A stretch of DNA of 5,775 nt, from the NCBI GenBank assembly GCA_022425465.1, contig JAKMFK010000067.1:1-5775 (forward strand), read 5' to 3'. Every line of letters begins with the position of its first letter. Positions within the stretch are counted from its first letter, which is position 1. The stretch is from Bacteroidia bacterium (GTDB taxonomy: Bacteria > Bacteroidota > Bacteroidia > NS11-12g > UBA9320). The notes beneath the pieces were generated by a model that saw only the letters and a list, made by a program, of their open reading frames with translations, did no database searches and was not told the DNA's origin. Positions 1 to 5,775 of the stretch are shown here, piece by piece. A program made the translations under genes and the position numbers.

Positions 1-125
1 GACTCACTGAGAATTATTTCATTACCTTGTTGAATACAATCTTCACAAATATGAGCATCGATACCCGAGATAAGTAATCCTACCTCTCCTTTACTCCTTC
101 CACAAAAAGAACATGTTAATTGCAT
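1..125 (-). CDS. clpX: ClpX, ATP-dependent unfoldase of ClpXP, N-terminal zinc-binding domain (partial)
   Basis: Only the first 41 codons are present; the gene runs off the left edge. The visible protein is the ClpX zinc-binding domain: Cys5-x2-Cys8 (CSFCGR) and Cys27-x2-Cys30 (ICEDC) form the four-cysteine zinc site, with the LLISGIDAHIC stretch typical of Bacteroidota ClpX between them. In the family this domain dimerises and binds adaptors and substrates, while the AAA+ ring, not visible here, unfolds proteins and feeds them to ClpP. The start is forced: the clpP stop codon lies in the same frame four codons upstream, and this is the only ATG between that stop and the first cysteine. The nine-base gap to clpP implies co-transcription and probably translational coupling. 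There is no Shine-Dalgarno-like sequence in front, as usual for Bacteroidota. The N-terminal tail before the first cysteine is only four residues. Confidence 0.95.
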   Translation of the reverse strand, partial: MQLTCSFCGRSKGEVGLLISGIDAHICEDCIQQGNEIILSE

Positions 126-134
126 AACAAAGAT

Positions 135-815
135 TTATTTTCTGATGAGAACCTCATCAATCATACCATAGTCTTTGGCTTCTTGAGCTGTCATCCAAAA
201 ATCACGCTCACTATCTTTTTCAACCTTATTAAACTTTTGACCAGAGTGTTGAGCAATGATTTCGTAAAGTTCTTTCTTTAACTTAATAATTTCTTTTACA
301 GTAATTTCCATGTCAGTAGCCTGACCCTGAGCTCCTCCAAGGGGTTGATGAATCATTACTCGGCTATGCTTGAGTGCTGTTCTCTTTCCCTTTGCTCCTG
401 CACACATTAATACAGCTCCCATACTTGCTGCCATACCAGTGCAAATTGTTGCTACATCTGGAGCTATGTATTGCATCGTATCATAAATTCCAAGACCAGC
501 ATAAACTGACCCGCCTGGACTATTGATATATATCTGTATATCTCGTTTGGCATCAGAGCTTTCAAGAAATAATAATTGAGCTTGGATTACATTGGCTATG
601 TAATCATCGATACCTGTACCTAAAAATATGATACGATCAGCCATTAATCTGGAAAATACATCAACCTCTCTAAATGGCATTTGTCTTTCCTCAATGACTG
701 TTCTTGTCATATCTTGAGGGGTCTGAATAGAGCTTGAAATGTAATGATCTACCTTCATGCTACTAATGCCCATATGTTTAGTCGCGTACTTCTTAAATTC
801 TTTACCGTAATCCAT
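135..815 (-). CDS. clpP: ClpP, ATP-dependent Clp protease proteolytic subunit
   Basis: A cytoplasmic serine peptidase that forms the double-heptamer chamber degrading proteins unfolded by ClpX (or ClpA/ClpC). The catalytic triad is readable: Ser131 in GMAASMG, His156 in VMIHQPLGG and Asp205 in SERDFWM. The 25- and 49-residue spacings equal those of E. coli ClpP (Ser/His/Asp 111/136/185 in precursor numbering). The [16 protein letters not shown] block around residues 97-112, which lies beside the active site and helps form the oxyanion region, is intact, as is the [11 protein letters not shown] strand near 60-70. At 226 residues it is slightly longer than the E. coli precursor (207). The extra length is an N-terminal extension beginning [11 protein letters not shown], a sequence common to Bacteroidota ClpP, which supports this ATG over the later Met15 or Met20. 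It precedes clpX by nine bases and follows tig after a 137-base gap, so it may be expressed both from its own promoter and with tig. No defects are seen. Confidence 0.97.
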   Translation of the reverse strand: MDYGKEFKKYATKHMGISSMKVDHYISSSIQTPQDMTRTVIEERQMPFREVDVFSRLMADRIIFLGTGIDDYIANVIQAQLLFLESSDAKRDIQIYINSPGGSVYAGLGIYDTMQYIAPDVATICTGMAASMGAVLMCAGAKGKRTALKHSRVMIHQPLGGAQGQATDMEITVKEIIKLKKELYEIIAQHSGQKFNKVEKDSERDFWMTAQEAKDYGMIDEVLIRK

Positions 816-835
816 TAGTTATTATTTATAATTTT

Positions 836-871
836 CAAATTTAAACATTTAGCCCGTTAGTTGTCATCAAA
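836..871 (-). promoter_or_regulatory. Candidate promoter for clpP-clpX
   Basis: On the minus strand TAAATTTG (843-836) matches the Bacteroidota -7 consensus TAnnTTTG exactly. A TTTG (871-868) lies 24 bases upstream, slightly beyond the usual spacing of about 17-23. Transcription would begin near 829, giving a leader of roughly 14 bases before the clpP ATG. The exact -7 match is what the sequence shows; promoter activity is inferred, and such a short motif can occur by chance in AT-rich DNA. Confidence 0.35.
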
Positions 872-880
872 AAACAACTA
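858..880. repeat. Small inverted repeat upstream of clpP
   Basis: TAGTTGT (858-864) and ACAACTA (874-880) are perfect 7-base inverted arms around a 9-base centre. The stem is AT-rich and no T-run follows on either strand, so it does not look like an intrinsic terminator for tig. It overlaps the -33 element of the clpP promoter candidate, which is where an operator could sit, but no known regulator site was recognised and chance is a real possibility. Confidence 0.3.
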
Positions 881-952
881 CAAACAATGTAAATCTAGAG
901 AAATCTTGAAGAAACTATTATTTTGTATGTCGATTGGGTTAAAATCAAATCC

Positions 953-2329
953 TTACTTTTTGTCGTTAAATTTTTTGATTTCGTCATAAAACTTATCAAC
1001 CGATATTTTTTTAGGTTTAATCGTAATCATTTCCTTAACCTTATCGATTACTTTCTTTTCAACTACCACATCTCTAATTCGAAGTAAGTAATTTTTTTCT
1101 TCCCTATTCTTCGACTCAAAGTTCTGAATCATGGCTGGATCAGGGTTATTAAGTCCATATTGTCTTAACATCTGAGCAGTATAAGCAAATGAAGTTTGAT
1201 TGATATCCTCATCTGAAACTTCAACATTTTCTTGTTCAGCAATTTTTTCTCTTATCAATTGCTTTCTCAATACATTCGATTCGTTAGCGTATAGCTCATC
1301 TACTTTATCTGCAGTGTAGGTTTCTGGCTTAGTTCCTTGAAGCCATCTTTTTAAAAACTCATCTGGTAAAGTCAATGGATGATTTTTCTCTAAAACACTA
1401 TTTATTTCAGCTTCAAGTTGTTTTTCAGATTCTGCAACATAATACGAACCAAGATTCTCTTCAATTTTCTTATTGAATTCTTCTTCAATAGTTACTGCTC
1501 CAGGACCCATTACTAAATCGTAAAATTCCTGATTAAGTTCAGCAGGTAGAACACGTTTAACCTCTTTAACCTTTCCAGTAAAATTTTTACTTAAAGATCC
1601 AACTGCCTCTTTTTCAATACCTAACGAATGTGAAATCACCATTTCATTATCATTAAACAAATGAAAAACATTAAGTTTTATTTCATCATCGACACTAATA
1701 TTTAACAATTGTTTTTTAACTTTTTTGCTCTTAACTACCTCTGGTAGAACTGTAACCTCTTGCTCAAATACACCTCCATCTTTGTGTTCACCTTTGGAGT
1801 TGGTTTCAGTCATTAAAAGAACAATAGAATCATTTTCAGTCTCAGATTTATCAATATTTTCAAGTTTTCCGTTTTGTCTTCTTAAATTTTTAATTTCAGT
1901 TTCAACTTCCTTACCATCTAATTCAATCTCATAACGAGTGAGTTTATCCTTAGTAGAAATTTTCAAATCAAATATAGGAGCTAGTCCTAAATCAAAGTGA
2001 AAGGTAAAATCACCATAATTATCAAAATCTGTTTCGCTTTCCATAGTTGAACTAGTCATTGGCTGACCTAAGATATCAATTTTATTATCCTGAAGATATT
2101 TGTATAATTCCTCAGATGTCAATCGATTAACTTCCTCAAATAACACACTTTTACCAATCATCTGCTTCACCATTCCTAAAGGAACAGTTCCAGGTCTAAA
2201 ACCAGGAATTTTCGCTTTCTTTCGATAATCTTTGAATTGTTTATTCAAATTATCTTGATAATCTTCATTTTTAACTTCAATGCTAATGATCGCATTTAAA
2301 TCATCTAGTTTTTTAAAAGTTACATTCAT
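953..2329 (-). CDS. tig: Trigger factor, ribosome-associated chaperone
   Basis: Trigger factor docks at the ribosome exit tunnel and shields nascent chains. The N-terminal ribosome-binding domain (about residues 1-125) carries the signature IPGFRPGTVP, with GFRPG at 43-47, matching the GFRxG ribosome-contact motif of E. coli (44-48), followed by the usual GMVKQMIGKSVLFEEV. The C-terminal chaperone arms (about 250-458) are mostly predicted helical and charged and include the LPDEFLKRWL segment. The middle region (about 150-245), where an FKBP-type prolyl isomerase normally sits, shows none of its hallmarks, such as a GSGxFIPGFE-like segment, so isomerase activity is doubtful. The length of 458 is ordinary (E. 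coli 432). The 61-base leader between the start and the tRNA terminator is AT-rich, and I see neither a Shine-Dalgarno sequence nor a TAnnTTTG promoter in it. It is the first gene of the tig-clpP-clpX cluster, which is conserved across many bacteria. Confidence 0.95.
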   Translation of the reverse strand: MNVTFKKLDDLNAIISIEVKNEDYQDNLNKQFKDYRKKAKIPGFRPGTVPLGMVKQMIGKSVLFEEVNRLTSEELYKYLQDNKIDILGQPMTSSTMESETDFDNYGDFTFHFDLGLAPIFDLKISTKDKLTRYEIELDGKEVETEIKNLRRQNGKLENIDKSETENDSIVLLMTETNSKGEHKDGGVFEQEVTVLPEVVKSKKVKKQLLNISVDDEIKLNVFHLFNDNEMVISHSLGIEKEAVGSLSKNFTGKVKEVKRVLPAELNQEFYDLVMGPGAVTIEEEFNKKIEENLGSYYVAESEKQLEAEINSVLEKNHPLTLPDEFLKRWLQGTKPETYTADKVDELYANESNVLRKQLIREKIAEQENVEVSDEDINQTSFAYTAQMLRQYGLNNPDPAMIQNFESKNREEKNYLLRIRDVVVEKKVIDKVKEMITIKPKKISVDKFYDEIKKFNDKK

Positions 2330-2390
2330 TACTTAAGGATATTGAGTAGGATTATAATGATTAGTCTATTTTAAATATTAAACTTCCAAG

Positions 2391-2427
2391 AGAAATAAAA
2401 AATAAAACCCTGTTTTACCAGGGCTTT
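2391..2427 (-). terminator. Intrinsic terminator after tRNA-Leu
   Basis: On the minus strand AAAGCCCTG (2427-2419) pairs with CAGGGTTTT (2412-2404) as a nine-pair stem including one G-U, closing a 6-base loop. It is followed by a T-rich run (ATTTTTTATTT, 2403-2393). The plus strand lacks a following T-run, so termination is directed toward tig. It lies 12 bases after the last tRNA base and would separate the tRNA transcript from tig. Confidence 0.85.
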
Positions 2428-2438
2428 ATTCGTTGGAG

Positions 2439-2520
2439 TGCGGGCGAAAGGACTCGAACCTTCACACCGTGAGGCACTAGATCCTAAGTCTAGCGTGTCT
2501 ACCAATTTCACCACGCCCGC
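2439..2520 (-). tRNA. trnL: tRNA-Leu, anticodon UAG
   Basis: An 82-base class II tRNA that folds completely by eye. The acceptor arms GCGGGCG and CGCCCGC pair over seven bases with discriminator A at 2439. A three-pair D stem (GTG/CAC) encloses a loop containing GGTAGA. The anticodon stem CTAGA/TCTAG encloses the loop CTTAGGA, whose anticodon TAG lies at 2486-2484 and reads CUA and, through U34, probably other CUN leucine codons. There is a long variable arm with a GCC/GGT stem, and a T arm GAAGG/CCTTT with loop TTCGAGT. The long variable arm and A73 fit leucine. The 3' CCA is not encoded (the next bases are CTC), so it must be added after transcription. It is flanked by a promoter candidate and terminators, so it appears to be a single-gene unit. 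Confidence 0.97.
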
Positions 2521-2543
2521 ATGTAATCCCTCTTAAAGGGCTG

Positions 2544-2569
2544 CAAATGTAAATATAATATCTATACAA
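2544..2569 (-). promoter_or_regulatory. Candidate promoter for tRNA-Leu
   Basis: On the minus strand TACATTTG (2551-2544) matches the Bacteroidota -7 consensus TAnnTTTG exactly, with a TTG (2569-2567) 15 bases upstream, a little short for the usual spacing. Transcription would begin near 2537, about 17 bases before the mature tRNA. The bases just after the -7 element read GCAGCCC, a GC-rich stretch in otherwise AT-rich DNA. GC-rich discriminators are known at stable-RNA promoters under growth-rate or stringent control, so such control is a reasonable but unproven inference here. A weak CCCT/AGGG hairpin (2528-2540) lies in the leader. Confidence 0.5.
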
Positions 2570-2585
2570 GTTAAAAGTTTATTCC

Positions 2586-2619
2586 AAAAAAAATCCGCCA
2601 TACAAGGTATGGCGGATTT
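2586..2619 (-). terminator. Strong intrinsic terminator of the T9SS cargo gene
   Basis: A perfect 13-base-pair stem, AAATCCGCCATAC (2619-2607 on the minus strand) against GTATGGCGGATTT (2603-2591), closes a 3-base loop. On the minus strand it continues directly into T residues, giving eight T in a row at 2593-2586. It starts 16 bases beyond the TAA stop of the upstream gene. The plus strand has no comparable T-run, so it ends minus-strand transcription and insulates the tRNA. Confidence 0.93.
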
Positions 2620-2635
2620 AGTTTATGTGTGAATT

Positions 2636-4603
2636 TTATTTCACCTGCATTCTTTTTGTAACTTGGTGTTCAGGAGTAGCAATAGTATAAAAATACATCC
2701 CACTAGACAGTCCATTGGCATCAATGGTAAGTTTGTGGTTTCCTGCGTTCATCACACCCAAATCTCCATGGTTCAATACATTACCTAGAATATCGGTAAC
2801 TGTAAGAGTAACATTCGAGCTAGTTCTTGAGTATACTAATACTTCAGAGGTTCCATTAAACGGATTAGGTTGATTTTGGCTAACCACAAAAACTTCTGAT
2901 GGCTTAACCTCATCAACTGTTGCAGTTCTTACATCATTTCCAATTACATCATTAATAATATCAGCTACCGGAATTGCAGCATACTTCATTGTGGCAAGCT
3001 CATTCGGGTGAGAACCAGCACTAGCAGAGTGATTCTGAAGGAATGTACCCGGGGTGGCATCTTGTTGCCACATTACGTGAAGGTAATCATTAGCAATTTT
3101 AGCAGCACACGGGAAGTTACATTCCTGTGTACCATCTTGGGTTAAATTCTGTGGACCTCTCCATGTTTCACCCCCATCAGTTGAATAAGAAACCATAATA
3201 TCTCTAAAATTGGCATTCAGGAAGTGCAATTGATTTTCTACAGGAGCAGAATAAACAACAAATAGATTCCCATTTTCGTCCGCACTTGCAGATGGCATGG
3301 TAACTATAGATGTTGAACCAGTTCTGGTAGCTGATAGTAGATTACTAGGTACATTGCCATTAGCGTCCAAACCACTAAAAGTCTCATTGGTGACATTATA
3401 TTGTCCATCTTGATCCAAATCAAAACCTGAACCAGCAATTCGAGTTGAAGCATCTCCCTCTTTCCAATGTCTTATCTGTGATTGCCCAGGGAAAAAAGAA
3501 AAGCCAGTAGTATCATCCCCATCAGGCTCGGCACCTAAAACTCTTCCCAATCCCCAAAAAGCATGTACTTTCCCGGTTGGATCAATCATCACATCAACAG
3601 AACCGTCATTAGTAAGAACAGTATCTCCAGAGAGCAATAATTGAGCTGGAGCTCTTTCACCTTTATATGGTAAACTATCTACATCAGTATAAGTCCAAGT
3701 CTCCCCATTATCGGTAGACTTCCAAAGTGATAAAGGATCACCTAAACCGCCTAAAAGAATAGCCACTATTGAGTCTCTAACATCGATAGCATAACTATCT
3801 CCACCACCCCCAGCAAACAATGTACTATCATAACCTGGAAGAATAGCATGAGCAATATCAGCTGTATCGCCATTCACATCCCATCTGCTATATGTTGTTG
3901 GACTCACAACTCCATTTCGATTTACAACAGGCACTCCATTGGACTCACTTGCCCAATAGTTTGATATGATATGAATTTTCCCATTTGAAGTACCACTCCT
4001 ATTCCAAATTGGAACACGATTGGTGTTTGGTTCAGTAAGATCATCAAGAATTGCTCCTGAACTAGTAAATGAAGTATTGCCTTTAGCACTGTTTCTTGAA
4101 GTTACAAAACCACCTGTATTGGACTCATGAGCAATAGTCATTTCTGATCCATCATCTAGTAGCATAATTGATGGCCAACCCGTTCTTCCACTGGTTTCAA
4201 TCTTATTATCTCTTCCTGTCAACCAATTTGTGCCATCATAATGATTGTATCCTGAACCTCTATTGGGATAACCTGTACCCGCATCTGGGCTAGTTGTCCA
4301 TACTGCAGATACTGTTCCATCTGAGTGAAGTACAATCCTTCTTCCCGGACTTGAGTTTGTTTGTAAATCGTAATAGGTATTTCCTAGGTCAATGTAATCG
4401 TAATTAACTGCTTTTTTTCTTTTAACAACCGTGGCTTTTTTAGTAACGACTTCACCTGGTGTATATTCATTGTCAATTATTTTTACCGCAGATACATTTA
4501 CTTTAACTTCTTGAGCATTGGGCACATTAAGTTCTTGAACACTCGACTGAGAATAAGATAATAATGAGGTAGACATCAATCCAATAAGTAGTGCTTTTTT
4601 CAT
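2636..4603 (-). CDS. Secreted protein with Asp-box (BNR-like) repeats and T9SS type A sorting domain, function unknown
   Basis: A 655-residue exported protein. It starts with a Sec signal peptide (MKK followed by hydrophobic LLIGLMSTSLL, probable cleavage before Gln19), which fixes the start. Residues about 20-70 form a linker with a basic cluster (KRKK, 61-64). Residues about 75-545 look like a beta-propeller: two Asp-boxes, STDNGETW (296-303) and STDGGETW (474-481), plus repeated short strand segments ending in aromatic residues, such as VSAVW, VHAFW, LFVVY and LHVMW. A DLDQDG segment (395-400) resembles a calcium loop, and CNFPC (495-499) could form a disulfide. The C-terminal 80 residues (576-655) are a type A sorting domain: NQPNPFNG, VTLTVTDILGNVL, GMYFYTI and a basic QVTKRMQVK tail. 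The family knowledge is that T9SS removes this tail and releases or anchors the cargo outside the outer membrane. No catalytic motif was identified, so no enzymatic role is assigned. Sampled lines look richer in G+C than the neighbouring genes. No TAnnTTTG promoter is seen in the 59-base gap after holA. Confidence 0.88.
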   Translation of the reverse strand: MKKALLIGLMSTSLLSYSQSSVQELNVPNAQEVKVNVSAVKIIDNEYTPGEVVTKKATVVKRKKAVNYDYIDLGNTYYDLQTNSSPGRRIVLHSDGTVSAVWTTSPDAGTGYPNRGSGYNHYDGTNWLTGRDNKIETSGRTGWPSIMLLDDGSEMTIAHESNTGGFVTSRNSAKGNTSFTSSGAILDDLTEPNTNRVPIWNRSGTSNGKIHIISNYWASESNGVPVVNRNGVVSPTTYSRWDVNGDTADIAHAILPGYDSTLFAGGGGDSYAIDVRDSIVAILLGGLGDPLSLWKSTDNGETWTYTDVDSLPYKGERAPAQLLLSGDTVLTNDGSVDVMIDPTGKVHAFWGLGRVLGAEPDGDDTTGFSFFPGQSQIRHWKEGDASTRIAGSGFDLDQDGQYNVTNETFSGLDANGNVPSNLLSATRTGSTSIVTMPSASADENGNLFVVYSAPVENQLHFLNANFRDIMVSYSTDGGETWRGPQNLTQDGTQECNFPCAAKIANDYLHVMWQQDATPGTFLQNHSASAGSHPNELATMKYAAIPVADIINDVIGNDVRTATVDEVKPSEVFVVSQNQPNPFNGTSEVLVYSRTSSNVTLTVTDILGNVLNHGDLGVMNAGNHKLTIDANGLSSGMYFYTIATPEHQVTKRMQVK

Positions 4604-4632
4604 TTGATTTGTTTAATTAATTTTATTTAAAT

Positions 4633-4658
4633 AAAAGTCCTTCGAAGGTAATACTTTT
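4633..4658 (-). other. Interrupted hairpin between holA and the T9SS cargo gene
   Basis: A perfect 10-base palindrome CCTTCGAAGG (4639-4648) is enclosed by AAAAGT (4633-4638) and ACTTTT (4653-4658). It can fold as a six-pair outer stem, a four-base bulge and a short inner stem. On the minus strand the hairpin is followed by TATTTAAATAAAATT, which is AT-rich but not a clean T-run. It could be a weak or leaky terminator for holA or a regulatory site for the next gene; the sequence alone does not decide. Confidence 0.4.
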
Positions 4659-4662
4659 GGGA

Positions 4663-5688
4663 CTATATCCCAAGTATTTTAAGGACAGTCTCTTCGAAAA
4701 GTATTTCTGGGTTTTTAGCTGACTGATTTATTCCCTTGAATTTAAGATCACAATCATTTAAACAACCAATAACATCCACAATTTTTTTTTCAGCATAGTT
4801 CCTTGCAGCTTCCCTGTATTCTCCAATTGCAAAAAAAGGTATACCCACACTTGACATCACTTCTTTGTCAGTTTTTTTACTCATACTCTGAACCATCGCC
4901 ACTTTTTTAAAATAGTTAAATAGAGAGGCATTGAGCATAACAATAGGATGATTATGAATATTCGCCTTAAAATAATTTAAAATTTCAACAACCTGATTTT
5001 TCTGTTTTTTGGCCATTGCTTTTTGTAATGCAAAAATATTATACTGCTTGTTGATGCCTACATATTTCTCAATCTGTTCTTCTCTTATTTTATTCCCTGG
5101 CTCAACATTAGAAAATACCTTATCCAGCTCTTTAACAATTGTAGAAAATTTAAATCCACTATTTTCTACAAGTAGGTGCAATGGTCTGGGCTCAATATCA
5201 TACCCCTTTTTTTCGATATACAACTTAGAAACCGATGATACTTCTCTCTCAGGAACGGGTTCTCCAGTATATATGACCGCATGTTTTTTCATGGCCATTC
5301 CCAGCTTTCTATTCATAGGAAGTTTTTTACTTGGATGGTACCACACCAAAATTGTGCTTTCAACTGGATTTTCAAGATAGGGAATAATAGCGTCTGGAGA
5401 TTTGCAATACTGAGCCTCTTTAAAAATAACCAATTGTTTATCGGCCATCATTGGAAAACGTCGAGCAATGTTTACAATATCTGAGACTTGCGTTTCTTTT
5501 CCATAAAACACATGATGATTAAAACTTGCGGTTGCTTTATCGATAACAACCTCCTCAATCTTAGTTATTAATTGTTCCAGAAAGTAATATTCCTCGCCAT
5601 GCAATAGATAAACAGGTGCAATTTGATTCTTTTCAAGTTGCTGCATCAAATTATTGAATTCTGTATATGAACTGCTACCTTTGGCCAT
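4663..5688 (-). CDS. holA: DNA polymerase III subunit delta (HolA)
   Basis: Delta is the clamp-loader subunit that opens the beta sliding clamp so it can be placed on DNA. The 341-residue protein has the usual family length (E. coli 343). The start of domain I is recognisable as PVYLLHGEEYYFLEQLI (about 25-41), followed by FNHHVFYGKET and ARRFPMMADKQLVIFKEAQ (about 75-93), wording typical of Bacteroidota HolA. Residues about 140-210 correspond to the lid domain and about 210-341 to the helical collar domain that assembles the clamp-loader ring. As expected for delta, there is no Walker A P-loop, so it is not itself an ATPase. The chosen ATG (MAKGSSSYTEF) gives a normal N-terminus. No Shine-Dalgarno sequence is present upstream. 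It is separated from the next gene by 59 bases; the two products have no known functional link. Confidence 0.93.
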   Translation of the reverse strand: MAKGSSSYTEFNNLMQQLEKNQIAPVYLLHGEEYYFLEQLITKIEEVVIDKATASFNHHVFYGKETQVSDIVNIARRFPMMADKQLVIFKEAQYCKSPDAIIPYLENPVESTILVWYHPSKKLPMNRKLGMAMKKHAVIYTGEPVPEREVSSVSKLYIEKKGYDIEPRPLHLLVENSGFKFSTIVKELDKVFSNVEPGNKIREEQIEKYVGINKQYNIFALQKAMAKKQKNQVVEILNYFKANIHNHPIVMLNASLFNYFKKVAMVQSMSKKTDKEVMSSVGIPFFAIGEYREAARNYAEKKIVDVIGCLNDCDLKFKGINQSAKNPEILFEETVLKILGI

Positions 5689-5721
5689 AGGATAATAAAA
5701 ACTAGTGCAATTAAACTTCGA

Positions 5722-5751
5722 AAAATTTAACTTTCAACTAAAATCTGACAA
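5722..5751 (-). promoter_or_regulatory. Candidate promoter for holA
   Basis: On the minus strand TTG (5751-5749) is followed after exactly 19 bases by TAAATTTT (5729-5722), seven of eight positions of a Bacteroidota TAnnTTTG element (final G replaced by T). Transcription would start near 5715, leaving a leader of about 27 bases before the holA ATG. The spacing is good, but in DNA this AT-rich a chance match is quite possible. The remaining bases to the window edge show no gene: the only plus-strand ATG there (5754) meets a stop after three codons. Confidence 0.35.
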
Positions 5752-5775
5752 TAATGGTCAAAAATTAATCTTTGA

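Noticed and set aside
1725..1934. Plus-strand open frame of 69 codons
   Set aside because: It lies wholly inside tig on the opposite strand, is low-complexity (rich in Ser, Thr and Leu) and resembles no known protein; it is a shadow of the real gene.
2439..2520. tRNA-Leu as an integration site for a mobile element
   Set aside because: No integrase gene and no duplicated tRNA 3' end were seen on either side within the window.
2586..2619. Long perfect inverted repeat as the end of an insertion sequence
   Set aside because: There is no transposase and no partner copy in the window, and the T-run directly after the stem and its position just past a stop codon fit an intrinsic terminator.
2636..4603. 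Annotation of the Asp-box protein as a sialidase
   Set aside because: Asp-boxes occur in many propeller proteins. I could not identify the arginine triad or the FRIP-type motif with confidence (a GRRI at 87-90 is not enough), so an enzyme name would be over-reach.
5009..5484. Two overlapping plus-strand open frames
   Set aside because: Both are antisense to the well-recognised holA coding sequence, and neither encodes a recognisable domain.
5689..5775. Start of a divergent plus-strand gene at the right edge
   Set aside because: The only plus-strand ATG there meets a stop after three codons; a divergent gene could begin beyond the window, but nothing here supports it.

Overview
The window reads as chromosomal DNA of a Bacteroidota bacterium, most likely in or near Flavobacteriales. 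Three observations support this: the ClpP, ClpX, trigger factor and HolA sequences have the wording typical of that phylum; one protein ends in a type IX secretion (T9SS) sorting domain, a system confined to Bacteroidota and close relatives; and the DNA is AT-rich, with no Shine-Dalgarno-like sequence in front of any gene and promoter-like sites of the Bacteroidota type (TTG / TAnnTTTG). No species is named because nothing in the sequence fixes one.

Every gene lies on the minus strand, so transcription runs from high to low coordinates. In that order: holA (5688-4663, DNA polymerase III delta, clamp loader); a gene for a secreted beta-propeller-like protein with two Asp-boxes and a T9SS sorting domain (4603-2636); a strong intrinsic terminator (2619-2586); a tRNA-Leu(UAG) gene (2520-2439) with a promoter candidate before it and its own terminator after it (2427-2391); tig (2329-953, trigger factor); a 137-base gap with a promoter candidate and a small inverted repeat; clpP (815-135); and the first 41 codons of clpX (125 to the window edge). 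The only stretch just over 300 bases without a protein gene, 2330-2635, holds the tRNA, its promoter candidate and the two terminators, followed by a plain AT-rich tig leader.

Functionally, tig-clpP-clpX is the classic protein quality-control cluster: a ribosome-bound chaperone, the protease chamber, and its AAA+ unfoldase. clpP and clpX are separated by only nine bases and are surely co-transcribed. holA is an unrelated replication gene. The T9SS cargo gene between holA and the tRNA is the accessory element here and the only protein of unknown function.

I found no mobile element, CRISPR array, phage gene, toxin-antitoxin pair or defence system, and no convincing undescribed system. The findings are modest: an uncharacterised exported propeller protein, an apparently degenerate prolyl-isomerase domain in trigger factor, and a few intergenic structures.
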